A stretch of 64,000 bases of DNA from Demequina sp. NBRC 110051 (GCF_002090055.1 NZ_BBRH01000011.1:1-64000), one strand, 5' to 3'; shown: positions 7,399 through 16,342, counted from the stretch's first letter. Numbers and translations: made by a program. Notes: generated by a model from the sequence alone, not told the origin.

Positions 7399-9986
7399 TG
7401 TTCCGCCTCGCACTCAAGTCCGTACGCCATAACCCCAAGCGCCTCATCCTCACCGCGATCGCGGTGGCGCTGGGAGTCTCGCTGGTGGCGGCAACCCAGA
7501 CCTTCACCAACGCCCTGTCGAGCGGGTTCTCCGATCTGTTCGACGACATCTATTCCGGCACCGACATCGTGGTGGAGTCCGATCCCGACGCGGCCGACGA
7601 GGACGACCAGGGCGGCGACCCATTCGCGGCGGCCGAGGGCGTCTTCACGCCCGCCGACGTCGAGGCGATCGGCGCCGTCGAGGGCGTCTCGATCGCGGCC
7701 GGCGGACTCCAGGTCAACGGCTCCGTGGTGGGCCCCGACACCGGGGACGAGCCCGATGACCCGCTCGCCTCCGCGGGCGGCGCGCCCAGCCAGATCTTCA
7801 ACTGGTACGGCGAGCCCCGCGTGGACCAGTCCACCGTCGTCGACGGCCGCGGCGTTCAGGCCGACGGCGAGATCGTGCTCGACCTCGACTCCGTCGAGAA
7901 TCTCGGGTACGCGATCGGCGACGAGGTGCGCGTCTCGACCGATGCGGGCGTGGACGAGTTCGCGCTCGTGGGCACCGTGCGCTTTGGCGAGGACAACTCG
8001 CTGCAGGGAGCGACGCTCGCGTACATCTCCGACGCCGACGCGCACCGGCTGGCGGACGACCCCAACTACGCGTCGGTGAGCGTGATCGCCGAGGAAGGCG
8101 AGGACCTGGACCGACTGGCGTCGAGCATCGGCGAGGTGCTGCCCGAGGGCACGCGCGCCATCACCGGCGAGGACAAGGCGGCCGAACAGACCGAGGCCCT
8201 TGACGAGGTGCTCCAGTACGTCGACATCTTCGCGATCGCGTTCGCCTTCATCTCGCTGTTCGTGGGCGCCTACATCATCGTCAACACCTTCCGCATCATC
8301 GTCACCCAGCGCACGCGCGAGTTTGGCCTGATGCGCGCGATCGGCGTCACGGGGCGTCAGATCCGCTCCATGATTCTGCTCGAGGCGCTCGTGGTCGCCC
8401 TCATCGCCTCCACGCTCGGCGTAGTGCTGGGATACCTGCTGGCGCTCGCGTTCGCGTGGCTCGTGTCGCTGTTTGCCGGGGACATCTTCGGCACCATGAC
8501 CCTGCCCCTCGAGGCGGTCGGGTGGGCGTACGCGATGGGCGGCGCCGTCACGCTGGTCTCGGCGCTCCTGCCCGCCATTCACGCGTCCCGCGTGGCCCCC
8601 ATGGAGGCGCTGCGCGAGTCCGCGACGGGCGGGAAGAAGCCGCTCAAGGTGCGCAACATCGTGGGAGCGGCGCTCGCCCTGATCGGCGCCGTCCTGGTCA
8701 CCGTCGGCCTCTATGCGGGGCTGGACAAGCCGTACATCTGGGTGGGCGCCGGCGCGGCCATGCTCGTCATCGGCGTCACGCTGCTCGCGGCGCAGTTGCT
8801 GTCACCGCTCGCGGGCGGGATGCGCAGGCCCCTGTCCGCGTGGTTCCGGGTGGACGGCAAGCTCGCCGCCAACAACATCCAGCGCGAGCCACGGCGCAGC
8901 GCCAACACGGCCGCCGCTTTGATGATCGGCGTGATGCTCCTCGCCCTCGTGGCCACCTTCACCGAATCCCTGAAGTCCGTCGTCACGGAGGAGTTCGCCT
9001 CGACCAAGGCCGACCTCTTCGCCACCGGCGCCCAGGGGCCTGTGCCCGATGGAGCGATCGACGTCATCGAATCGGTCGATGGGGTGGCATTCACCAGCTC
9101 GGTGGGTTTCGGCACCGCCACGTACGACGACATGGACTACGCCGTCGCCGTGCTCGACCCCGCCACCGCCGCGGAGACCTACGAGTACGCGACGGACCCC
9201 GCCATCGGCGAACTGTCGGACGGCGAGGTCTACATCAACCCCACCATCGAGGAGGTCGGTGTGGAGGTGGGGGACGAGGTGGTGCTCACGGGCCCCGAAG
9301 GTGAGGCCCCCCTCGAGGTGACCGGCCTGTATCTCAGCGAGAACGAGGGTGCCTTCTTCGTGACCTTCCCCACGGGTGAGGACCTGTTCGGGGACGTCCA
9401 GGTGGTCCAGACCCTGATCGTCTTCGACGACTCCGTGGTGGCCGACGACGCCGAGAACCCGGGCGGCGCCGTGACCTTCTCCGAGCAACAAGAGGCCATC
9501 CAGGAGGCCCTCAGCGAGGACTTCCCACTCGTCATCCTCGCCCAGCCGGGTCAGCTCGAGCAGCTCGCCAACCAGTTCATCGACCTGCTGCTGGGGATCA
9601 TCTCGGCACTGCTCGGATCGGCGCTGGTGATCGCCCTGCTGGGTGTCGCCAACACGCTGCTGCTGTCCGTGACGGAACGCACCCGCGAGATCGGCCTGCT
9701 GCGGGCCGTCGGCATGAAGCGCCGCTCCGTGTGGCGCATGATCACCATCGAGTCGATGATCATGGCCGTTTTCGGCACCATCCTGGGCATGGTCCTGGGT
9801 GTAGCGCTGGGATCCGCGCTGGTGCTGTCGCTGGCCGATTTCGGCTTCAACGGCGTCACCATCCCGTGGGTGTGGCTCATCGTCTACACGGTATTGGCGG
9901 CGATCGCCGGCGTGCTCGCCGCGATCTGGCCCGCCTACCGCGCCTCGCGACTGGACATCCTGCAGGCCATCGCGGCGGACGGGTAG
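7398..9986 (+). CDS. FtsX-like ABC permease with two FtsX domains
   Basis: Membrane component of the MacB-type transporter, 862 residues. An N-terminal TM (about 17-40) is followed by a large acidic extracytoplasmic domain, then an FtsX domain with three helices (about 280-400) containing TREFGLMRAIGVT. A second TM-extracytoplasmic unit follows, and a second FtsX domain (about 725-860) with TREIGLLRAVGMKRR. This duplicated 2x4-helix layout is typical of single-chain permeases in actinobacteria. The extracytoplasmic loops are unusually Asp/Glu-rich. The gene is followed by a strong hairpin at 10007-10052. Confidence 0.92.
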   Translation: MFRLALKSVRHNPKRLILTAIAVALGVSLVAATQTFTNALSSGFSDLFDDIYSGTDIVVESDPDAADEDDQGGDPFAAAEGVFTPADVEAIGAVEGVSIAAGGLQVNGSVVGPDTGDEPDDPLASAGGAPSQIFNWYGEPRVDQSTVVDGRGVQADGEIVLDLDSVENLGYAIGDEVRVSTDAGVDEFALVGTVRFGEDNSLQGATLAYISDADAHRLADDPNYASVSVIAEEGEDLDRLASSIGEVLPEGTRAITGEDKAAEQTEALDEVLQYVDIFAIAFAFISLFVGAYIIVNTFRIIVTQRTREFGLMRAIGVTGRQIRSMILLEALVVALIASTLGVVLGYLLALAFAWLVSLFAGDIFGTMTLPLEAVGWAYAMGGAVTLVSALLPAIHASRVAPMEALRESATGGKKPLKVRNIVGAALALIGAVLVTVGLYAGLDKPYIWVGAGAAMLVIGVTLLAAQLLSPLAGGMRRPLSAWFRVDGKLAANNIQREPRRSANTAAALMIGVMLLALVATFTESLKSVVTEEFASTKADLFATGAQGPVPDGAIDVIESVDGVAFTSSVGFGTATYDDMDYAVAVLDPATAAETYEYATDPAIGELSDGEVYINPTIEEVGVEVGDEVVLTGPEGEAPLEVTGLYLSENEGAFFVTFPTGEDLFGDVQVVQTLIVFDDSVVADDAENPGGAVTFSEQQEAIQEALSEDFPLVILAQPGQLEQLANQFIDLLLGIISALLGSALVIALLGVANTLLLSVTERTREIGLLRAVGMKRRSVWRMITIESMIMAVFGTILGMVLGVALGSALVLSLADFGFNGVTIPWVWLIVYTVLAAIAGVLAAIWPAYRASRLDILQAIAADG

Positions 9987-10329
9987 CGCCTCGACACGCG
10001 CGCAGGGTGGGTTTGGGTGGCAAACGGGCGAGCAGATGCCACCCGAACCCACATCTCGCTACGGGCGGGACAGACGCGGCCAAACCACTGAACTAGAGGG
10101 TGGAGGCTGCGGTCAATCACGCGCACGTCAGGGTGAGGCAGGCGATCCGGATGCCATCGTCCACGTGTGCAGGTCCACGTCGCGAATAGCACAGCTTCGT
10201 CGATCGCACCAAGGTGGTAGACCCAGTGCCAACAGTGAAATTCCTCACTTGCCACGCATCCAGGCACAGCGCGCGATAAGTTCGATGTGGAGTGATTCAT
10301 CGGCTCGCAGAGGTCATGGGAGGAAAGAA
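9987..10329. other. 343-bp intergenic region entering the low-GC islet
   Basis: No convincing gene. The left end holds the hairpin at 10007-10052. From about 10100 the base composition drops compared with both flanks. A short inverted repeat AGTGA/TCACT lies at about 10227-10242, and a ribosome site GGAGGAAAG is at 10318-10326, four bases before ATG 10330. Small frames crossing the region lack start signals. Confidence 0.5.
10007..10052 (+). terminator. long hairpin terminator after the FtsX-like permease
   Basis: Arms 10007-10022 and 10037-10052 (GTGGGTTTGGGTGGCA against TGCCACCCGAACCCAC) pair over 16 bp with a single G-U in RNA; the loop is 14 bases. It begins 21 bp after the permease stop. 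No T-run follows, so it is a non-canonical hairpin terminator or a 3'-end stabiliser. Confidence 0.6.
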
Positions 10330-11081
10330 ATGCAACAACCCCTGTCAGTAAGAATGAAGAACTTGCTCGCTCTCGGCGTTGCATTGGGCGCAGTGGCGGG
10401 GGGAGTAATAGCACCTAACGCTCACGCGTCCGATCATGCGGTCGCCACGCCCGACCCAGCGAATGATGAGCTCGTGCCCGGCCGTTCGTCGCGGGTGACT
10501 CCGTTCCCCTCGCGGAAATCAAAGTGAGGGAGATGGAAGTCCACGACGGAATGATGATCACCGCAGTCGACGACTACGCCAATGAGACGCCACTCGTGGT
10601 TGAGGGCGACAACCTGGTTGCTCTCGAAGACTCGCGCGCGGTCACAGTCGATGGAAAGGCGGCACTCGAGGATGCGGGTCTAGAGGACGCGGAACTCGCG
10701 GAACCCTTGCAACTGCAGGTTTTCGAAGGCCCCGTGGTTCAGCCGATGTCAACCTGCGGGAGCTGGATGAACTGGGTTGCGCCTGCAGGCGGGAGCTGGA
10801 ACACGAGTAGCAAGACGTGCGGCGTCTGGGGCGCTACAGCCAACGCAAAAACCACCTACACGTGGGACGTTGCGAACGCGGGCGCTTGTGCCCAGGCGAA
10901 AGGCTATGCACGCCACTTCAGCGATCACTTCTACTATGAGGCGTACTGGAAAGGTGGTGGCTGTGACGAGGCTTACGCACGCAACTATATTGAGGTGACT
11001 TGGGGCGAGGTCCTTTCAGTACCGAGCATGAAGTTCCGATCCACGTCGTACACCAACGGGTCGTCGGGAGACTGGAACTAA
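10330..11081 (+). pseudogene. secreted Cys-containing protein, apparently split by a frameshift
   Basis: Two abutting frames look like one gene. 10330-10527 (65 codons) starts after a good ribosome site and encodes a clear signal peptide (MKNLLALGVALGAVAGGVIA, then AHA-S). 10524-11081 (185 codons) continues with an acidic propeptide-like region and a mature-like domain rich in Trp, Tyr, Ser and Gly with four cysteines (STCGSW, KTCGVW, GACAQA, GGCDEA). Adding one C to the CCCC run near 10507 would join them as TPFPLAEIKVREMEV. GTG 10524 overlaps the upstream stop (GTGA) but has no good ribosome site. It is therefore a sequencing error, a real pseudogene, a programmed shift, or two coupled genes. 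I recognise no family. Confidence 0.6.
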
Positions 11082-11084
11082 TTC

Positions 11085-11672
11085 ATGTCTAGGGCTGACG
11101 TCAACAGGCAGAGCAGGGACCACCCGAATACAGCGGGGCGGATGCTCATGGCGGGGGCTGCACTTCTCGCCTCAGTGTTGCTCCTTTGGGGATTGAATGA
11201 ACTCGCCCGTTCCTCCTGGATCTGGCAAGACGAGCATCGGGTCTTGTTCGATGTGTCGTCGTGGGGGTACAGGCTAGGGGTGCGCATCGTGCTCCCACTG
11301 GGTGCAGCGCTGATCGTCTCCGGATTGTTCCGGTACGCGATCACAAGGGAAGCGCGCAACCGTTCGGAGAGTGTGTTGCGCCTCAGCAACGATGCGGCTA
11401 GAAAGCTCCGTCGTGGCGTCATTCTCTCGTGGGGGGTTCTTGCCGCTCTTGCGGTCGTTACCCTTGCCAACGGCTACATTACGCCGGAATTGTACGAAAG
11501 GTTTGGAATCGATTGGCCCGTCCAGGTTGGAACATGGCTTGAGGAACTCCTCAGGTACGTGGGTGTGCCGCTTGCGTGTGGCGTCTTCACGCTTCACTTC
11601 GTCTTTGACGGCTCGCCTTTTGTCGGGAGTTCTCAATCACAGAGCGAGCCGGTTGAGGTCTATGCACCATAG
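11085..11672 (+). CDS. four-helix membrane protein of unknown function
   Basis: The 195-residue product has hydrophobic segments at about 20-38, 65-85, 110-132 and 160-180, with a basic loop (TREARNRSESVLRLSNDAARKLRR) between the second and third. No family is recognised. It begins three bases after the stop of the frameshifted secreted protein and shares its lower GC content, so the two probably form one transferred unit. A secreted product followed by a small membrane protein is the layout of bacteriocin/immunity pairs, but nothing in the sequence proves that role. Confidence 0.7.
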   Translation: MSRADVNRQSRDHPNTAGRMLMAGAALLASVLLLWGLNELARSSWIWQDEHRVLFDVSSWGYRLGVRIVLPLGAALIVSGLFRYAITREARNRSESVLRLSNDAARKLRRGVILSWGVLAALAVVTLANGYITPELYERFGIDWPVQVGTWLEELLRYVGVPLACGVFTLHFVFDGSPFVGSSQSQSEPVEVYAP

Positions 11673-11779
11673 CGGATGCCCGTGTTCAACCTTGCGGGCC
11701 GTTCTTCGTTCTCCTTCCACCGTGGCGCCATCGACACTTTCATCCTGCTTGTGACCTCCCGAATGCCAAGGACGACGAG

Positions 11780-11821
11780 GGCGGACGAACTACCTCCGGT
11801 CCGGAGGCACCTGCGTCCGCC
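11780..11821. terminator. nested hairpin between convergent genes
   Basis: Outer arms GGCGGACG (11780-11787) and CGTCCGCC (11814-11821) enclose an inner perfect palindrome CCTCCGG-T-CCGGAGG (11793-11807). It lies between the plus-strand membrane protein gene and the minus-strand murB and is probably a shared terminator. The remainder of the 205-bp gap holds no gene. A near copy of the dispersed word (GCCCGATGCCGTGGCTGG) occupies 11860-11877, touching the murB stop. Confidence 0.5.
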
Positions 11822-11877
11822 GTCGGAAATGTGGCCCATGCAGGGGTGACAGCGTCGTCGCCCGATGCCGTGGCTGG

Positions 11878-12951
11878 CTACAGCTCGACGCCCACCGTCA
11901 CGGGTTCGGGCACCAGCTCGATTCCGAAGCGTCCCGCCACGCCCGCCTGAATCGCGCGTGCCAGCTCGACGATGTCGGCCGCGGTCGCCGCACCCCGGTT
12001 CGTCAACGCCAAGGTGTGCTTGGTCGACAGCCCGGCGGGCGCATCGGCCGCCACGGCGAAGCCGCGCGCAAACCCGGCGCGCTCGATCAGCCACGCCGCC
12101 GACGTCTTGACCATGCCCCCGGCGACCGCGAAGCGGGGGGCGTCCTCGGGCAGGGCCGCGACGGCATCGGCCGTCAGGATCGGGTTGGTGAAGAACGAGC
12201 CCGCGGACCACGTGTCGTGGTCCTCGCCGTCGAGCACCATGCCCTTGGAGCGGCGCAGCGCGAGCACGGCCTCGCGAACCTCGGTCAACGGCACGCGCGC
12301 GCCCTCCGCGACGTCGAGCGTGGCGGCGAGTTGGGCGTACTTGATGGGCGCGGAAAGGCTCGCCATGCGGGTGTGAAAGGTGACGTCGAGGACGATGTAG
12401 CGGGGCGTGGGTCGCCAGGCCTCACCGTCGGGACCCTCTCCGCGCATGGAGCGCTTGAGCAGCGAGTCGCGGTAGCCGAATTGCAGCGCCACGAGCGGCA
12501 GCGAGCGCACGCGCTCCTCGAGGCGGTCCCAGGTGCGCACCAGCGCGACGGTGTCGGCCACCTCCTGGCCGTACGCGCCGACGTTCTGGACGGGCGTCGC
12601 GCCGGTCGAGCCGGGGATGCCCGACAGTGCCTCGAGCCCCATCCAGTCCTCGGCCACGGCCTGCTCCACGAGTCGGTCCCAGGGGGTTCCTGCGGTCGCG
12701 GTGATGGAAAGCCCACCGCAGGCGCCGTCGTTCTGAAGTGAGACGTCCGCGCGGGCGTCGCGCAGCACCACGCCGTCGAATCCCTCGTCGCTCACGAGCA
12801 GGTTGGACCCGCCGCCAAGCATGAGGAGCGGCGTCCCGGAGGAGTCGGCGTCGCGGACCGCGTCGATGAGGTCACGCTCGGTGCGCGCCTCCACGAGGTT
12901 GCGGATCGGACCACCCACGCGCAGCGTGGTGAGCTCGGCGAGGGTCGTCAT
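11878..12951 (-). CDS. murB: UDP-N-acetylenolpyruvoylglucosamine reductase (MurB)
   Basis: Cytoplasmic FAD enzyme that reduces UDP-GlcNAc-enolpyruvate to UDP-MurNAc with NADPH in peptidoglycan precursor synthesis. The 357 residues begin MTTLAELTTLRVGGP, the usual N-terminus. FAD motifs GGGSNLLV and GIPGSTGATPVQNVGAYGQE, the catalytic Ser in AGSFFTNP and the C-terminal Glu in ELVPEPVTV are visible. It is a type I MurB. ATG 12951 is fixed by a leaderless -10 box TACGCT (minus strand, 12964-12959) seven bases upstream. The reading frame stays open into the MFS gene, but that part is non-coding. Confidence 0.96.
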   Translation of the reverse strand: MTTLAELTTLRVGGPIRNLVEARTERDLIDAVRDADSSGTPLLMLGGGSNLLVSDEGFDGVVLRDARADVSLQNDGACGGLSITATAGTPWDRLVEQAVAEDWMGLEALSGIPGSTGATPVQNVGAYGQEVADTVALVRTWDRLEERVRSLPLVALQFGYRDSLLKRSMRGEGPDGEAWRPTPRYIVLDVTFHTRMASLSAPIKYAQLAATLDVAEGARVPLTEVREAVLALRRSKGMVLDGEDHDTWSAGSFFTNPILTADAVAALPEDAPRFAVAGGMVKTSAAWLIERAGFARGFAVAADAPAGLSTKHTLALTNRGAATAADIVELARAIQAGVAGRFGIELVPEPVTVGVEL

Positions 12952-12974
12952 GGTGACCAGCGTAGGGCGAGCGG

Positions 12975-14324
12975 CTACCGGTCGCGGTCGCCCGCGGCGG
13001 GGCCGCCCGCGGAGTCGTCGCCGATGTACGCCGCGTAGCCCGTCCCCGCCTCGTCCGCCGCGAGCGCGGCACGCTCCGCCCGGCGCCGGGCAAGGCGCTG
13101 CGAGCCGAACAGGGGTGCGTCGACCCGCACGGCGCGCGCGAGCACAAACGAGGTGACCGAGGCGAGCGACACCACGAGGAGAGCATCGCGCAGCGGCACC
13201 ACCTCGGCGAGGAACCCGATGAGTTGGGGCACCAGCAGCCCCGCGACCGTCGAAAAAGACGCGACGGCAGACACCCTCGCGGCGGCGCGCGTGGGGTCGT
13301 CCGCTGCCGCGGAGAATGCGATCGGCACTCCCAGCGCGGCGCCGAGCCCCCACAGCACCGCGCCGAGCGGCACCCACGCGAAGGACGGCGCGAGTGCGAA
13401 CACCAGCAGCCCCGCGACCACCAGCACCGCGGAAACACGCAGCGACACGACGCGGCCCAGCCGCGCGATGATGGGTGCGCCCGTCCAGCGCACCGACACC
13501 ATCGCGACCACGAACACCCAGTAGATGATGTCGCCCATCGCCTCGGGCCGGCCAAAGTCGTCCACCACCGTGAGCGCCATCCATTGCGCGGCGGTCATCT
13601 CCGTCATCGAGGCGGCGAACACGATGAGGCCGATGAGGATGACACGCCGGTCGCGGTACTCGGCCTTCGCCGTCGCGAAGGGCCCACCGAGGGTGGCCGA
13701 TGCCGTGGCCGGCTGCGCGGATCCGTCCAGGCAGGCGAGGGGAACGATCGCGATACGGACGGTGGTGATGACGGCCGCGGCAGCGAGAAAGTGCCATAGC
13801 GGGGCGACGCCCGCGTGCGAGGCGAGAGCGCCCGCCGCGAGCGACAGCGCCATGCCGATCGAGAAGGCTCCGTGGAACTGGCTCATCACGGCCTTGCCGA
13901 GGTGGCGTTCGACGGTCGCGGCCTCGGCATTGATCGCGACGTTGATGAAGGCCATGGAAAACGTCACGAGGAAGTAGCCCACCGAGAACAGCCACAGCTG
14001 GGAGACCTCGGTGGACAGGCCGACGAGGCTGATGGCGATGGCCCACGTCACGCTCGACCACACCAGCAGGGCCCGGGTGCCGAACCGGGCGGCCGCCCAG
14101 CCGGTGACGAGCAGCGCGATGAGGGAGCCGACCGCCCCGGCGGCGATGAGCAACGCGAGGCGGCCCGAGCTGACCCCGAGCATGTCCCTGATGGTGGGCA
14201 CACGCGACAGGAACGTCGCGAGACAGGCGCCCATCAGGACAAACAGCGCGAGGACGCCGCCGCGAGCCTGGGCAACGCGGCGGCCGGAAGGCTCGAGCGT
14301 AGGCGCGAATCGCAGCGTGGGCAT
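12975..14324 (-). CDS. MFS transporter (12 TM, substrate unknown)
   Basis: Major facilitator, 449 residues, of the small drug/sugar-efflux type (YbjJ-like in general look). Twelve hydrophobic segments alternate with short loops, including FLSRVPTIRDMLGVSSGRLALL near TM1-2. The start at 14324 is chosen because AAGGAG (14340-14335) is ten bases upstream; the GTG at 14333 would be too close to it. The gene is transcribed divergently from a LacI-family regulator across a 72-bp gap, so it is probably the regulator's target. A perfect copy of the 18-bp word lies inside it (13695-13712). Confidence 0.88.
   Translation of the reverse strand: MPTLRFAPTLEPSGRRVAQARGGVLALFVLMGACLATFLSRVPTIRDMLGVSSGRLALLIAAGAVGSLIALLVTGWAAARFGTRALLVWSSVTWAIAISLVGLSTEVSQLWLFSVGYFLVTFSMAFINVAINAEAATVERHLGKAVMSQFHGAFSIGMALSLAAGALASHAGVAPLWHFLAAAAVITTVRIAIVPLACLDGSAQPATASATLGGPFATAKAEYRDRRVILIGLIVFAASMTEMTAAQWMALTVVDDFGRPEAMGDIIYWVFVVAMVSVRWTGAPIIARLGRVVSLRVSAVLVVAGLLVFALAPSFAWVPLGAVLWGLGAALGVPIAFSAAADDPTRAAARVSAVASFSTVAGLLVPQLIGFLAEVVPLRDALLVVSLASVTSFVLARAVRVDAPLFGSQRLARRRAERAALAADEAGTGYAAYIGDDSAGGPAAGDRDR
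13695..13712 (+). repeat. perfect copy of dispersed 18-bp word, inside the MFS gene
   Basis: GGCCGATGCCGTGGCCGG, antisense to the MFS coding strand. One of four perfect copies in the window; listed separately because the others flank genes whereas this is fully intragenic. Confidence 0.6.
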
Positions 14325-14362
14325 CGGTCGCACGCTCCTTCACTCGGCACTGGCGGGCGGTA

Positions 14363-14371
14363 CTACTGTAG
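14363..14371. promoter_or_regulatory. candidate LacI-type operator between MFS and LacI genes
   Basis: CTACTGTAG is an odd-centred palindrome (CTAC-T-GTAG) in the short divergent promoter region, 26 bp before the regulator start and 39 bp before the MFS start. LacI-family operators are palindromic and usually near such divergent starts, but typical ones centre on CG, so this is only a candidate. Confidence 0.3.
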
Positions 14372-14396
14372 GAGCACGCACGACGAGGAGGATTCG

Positions 14397-15461
14397 GTGG
14401 CGAGGACACGACGACCCACGATGGCCGACGTGGCCGCAACCGCGAAGGTGTCGTTGTCGACCGTGTCGCTGGCCTATTCGGGTGCCGGGCCCATCTCCCC
14501 CGAGATGAAGGCCAAGGTGGAGCGCGCCGCCGCCGAACTGGGCTACACGGGTCCCTCGGCCCAGGCTCGCGCGCTGCGCTCGGGCCGCTCGGGCGTGGTG
14601 GGTGTGGTGATCCACGACTCCTTCACGCTCGCCTTCCGCGCGCCCCTCATCCTCAACGTCATGGATGGCCTGATCTCCGACCTGGGCGATATGGGACTGG
14701 GCGCCCTGCTCATCCCCGCCCCGCGCGGAGAGGAGGGCGAGACCTCCCTGCTGGAGTCGGCGCCCATGGACGCCGCCGTCATCCTGCGCGTGCGCGACCA
14801 CGACGACCCCGCGCTCGCCATCCTGCGCAAGCGCGGACTCCCGGTGGTCGTGATGGACGCCGAGCCACCCGCGGGCGGCGGCCAGGTCACCATCGACGAC
14901 GGCGCTGCCACCCTCGAACTCATCGAGCACCTGCGCGAGCTGGGCCACGAGCGCATCGGCACCATCACGCTTCCCCATGCCCCGGGCCTCGAGACTCAGC
15001 TGCGGCCGGTCGACTACTGGCCCGAGACCTCCTGGGCTCCCATGCACCACCGCCTCGAGGCGTTCCGCCTGGCGGGCGTGAAGCCCTGCGTGGTGGTCGA
15101 GGCGCGCGAGTCGATGGTCGCCGAGGGCATCGCCGCCGGCCACCTGGCGCTCACCCACGAGTCACAGCCCACGGCGCTCGTAGTGCAGTCCGACCTGTTG
15201 GCCGCCGGCGCCATCCTGGCCGCGCGCGAGCTCGATCTGTCGGTCCCCGGCGACGTCTCGATCACCGGCTTCGACGGACTGGACCTCCCCTGGCTCGCCC
15301 CGCACGAGCTCACGACGGTGCATCAGGACGGCGTCGAGAAGGGTCACGCGCTCGCACGAGCCGTGAAGGACCTGCTCGACGGCAACGATCCGGCGCCCGT
15401 GCTCACGCCGCTCGAGCTGCGCATCGGCACCACGACCGCCCCGGTGGGCGGGGGCCGCTAA
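14397..15461 (+). CDS. LacI-family transcriptional regulator
   Basis: 354-residue DNA-binding regulator. The N-terminal LacI HTH reads TMADVAATAKVSLSTVSLAYSG (in two pieces, about residues 8-30), followed by a periplasmic-binding-protein-like effector domain with VGVVIHDSF and DVSITGFDGLDLP motifs. GTG 14397 has a GAGGAGG site (14386-14392). Divergent from the MFS transporter, which it probably represses or derepresses in response to the transported compound. The effector cannot be inferred. Confidence 0.93.
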   Translation: MARTRRPTMADVAATAKVSLSTVSLAYSGAGPISPEMKAKVERAAAELGYTGPSAQARALRSGRSGVVGVVIHDSFTLAFRAPLILNVMDGLISDLGDMGLGALLIPAPRGEEGETSLLESAPMDAAVILRVRDHDDPALAILRKRGLPVVVMDAEPPAGGGQVTIDDGAATLELIEHLRELGHERIGTITLPHAPGLETQLRPVDYWPETSWAPMHHRLEAFRLAGVKPCVVVEARESMVAEGIAAGHLALTHESQPTALVVQSDLLAAGAILAARELDLSVPGDVSITGFDGLDLPWLAPHELTTVHQDGVEKGHALARAVKDLLDGNDPAPVLTPLELRIGTTTAPVGGGR

Positions 15462-15467
15462 ACCCGC

Positions 15468-15899
15468 CTAGTCGCAGTCGACGACGGCCTGGGCGCGTCC
15501 CAACACCTTGACGCCGTCGTGCTCGACCGTGAGGTCCACCCGTGCGGTGCGGCGCTCCTCGTCGAGGGCGCCGATCACGGCGCGGACGGTGACGAGAGCT
15601 TCGCCGGGGTTCGGCACCGGGATGGGGCGCGTGAAGCGCACCTGGTAATCGGAGACGTTGCCGGCTCCGGCCCATTCCTCGACCACGGACGCACCGACTC
15701 CCATGGTGAGCATGCCGTGCGCGATGACGCCGGGCAGGCCCACGGACTCGGCGACGACGTCGTTGTAGTGAATCGGGTTGAAGTCGCCCGAGGCGCCCGC
15801 GTAGCGCACCAGGGTGTCGCGCGTGACCGAGACGGCACGCTCGGCCACCTGCTGGCCCACCTCCAGGCCCGCGAAGTTGGGGCTTGTCGACTCGGTCAT
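15468..15899 (-). CDS. MaoC/HadB-like hydratase-dehydratase subunit
   Basis: 143-residue hot-dog-fold protein. The hydratase-2 motif is visible as YAGASGDFNPIHYND (catalytic Asp and His) followed by GVIAHGMLTMG. It overlaps the partner gene by ATGA (start at 15899, partner stop at 15896-15898). In mycobacteria the equivalent HadB supplies the catalytic motif of the FAS-II (3R)-hydroxyacyl-ACP dehydratase; many actinobacteria that lack mycolic acids carry the same pair near rpmG, as here. The substrate in this organism is unknown. Confidence 0.88.
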   Translation of the reverse strand: MTESTSPNFAGLEVGQQVAERAVSVTRDTLVRYAGASGDFNPIHYNDVVAESVGLPGVIAHGMLTMGVGASVVEEWAGAGNVSDYQVRFTRPIPVPNPGEALVTVRAVIGALDEERRTARVDLTVEHDGVKVLGRAQAVVDCD

Positions 15900-16342
15900 G
15901 CGTCCTCCCTCACGGCCAGCGTCGACACGACGGTCGCGACGGGGGCGCTGTCGGCGTCGACGAGCTCGGCCCGCGTGGTCACCATCGAGATGCCCGCACG
16001 CTGCTTGATCGTGTCGATGTGAATGGTGGTCGAGATGACGTCACCCGCGACCAGCGGACGCACGTGGGTGAAGCGCTCCTCGGCGTGCACCACCTTGGAG
16101 AAATCGACGCCCACCTCGGGATCCACGACCACGTGGAACTCGGCCTTCTGGGCGATGATCACCGCGAACGTGGTGGGGGCGACGAGATCGGCGTAGCCCT
16201 CGGCTCGCGCCACGGCGACGTCGACATGGGCACCGGAGAGGGCATCGACCGCGTCGGCGAACTCGCGGATCTTCACCCGCGTGACCTCGTACGGCTCGAA
16301 GGGGCCGTACTCGCGGCCCACGGCATCGGGATTCACTGGCAC
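15896..16342 (-). CDS. HadA-like (FAS1-type dehydratase N) subunit
   Basis: 148-residue hot-dog-fold partner of the preceding MaoC protein, with EVTRVKIREFADAVD near the start and a YADLVAPTTFAVII motif, but no obvious catalytic Asp-His pair. This matches the HadA role of acyl-chain binding in a HadAB heterodimer. GTG 16342 is preferred because TAGGCT (minus strand, 16355-16350) lies seven bases upstream, giving a leaderless transcript. The gene pair is flanked by a purine permease and rpmG. Confidence 0.87.
   Translation of the reverse strand: MPVNPDAVGREYGPFEPYEVTRVKIREFADAVDALSGAHVDVAVARAEGYADLVAPTTFAVIIAQKAEFHVVVDPEVGVDFSKVVHAEERFTHVRPLVAGDVISTTIHIDTIKQRAGISMVTTRAELVDADSAPVATVVSTLAVREDA

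Noticed and set aside
10524-11081. Lactococcin-972-type bacteriocin
   Set aside because: Some likeness in aromatic/Gly content and in the neighbouring membrane and ABC genes, but the cysteines, the length and the lack of the family core do not fit.
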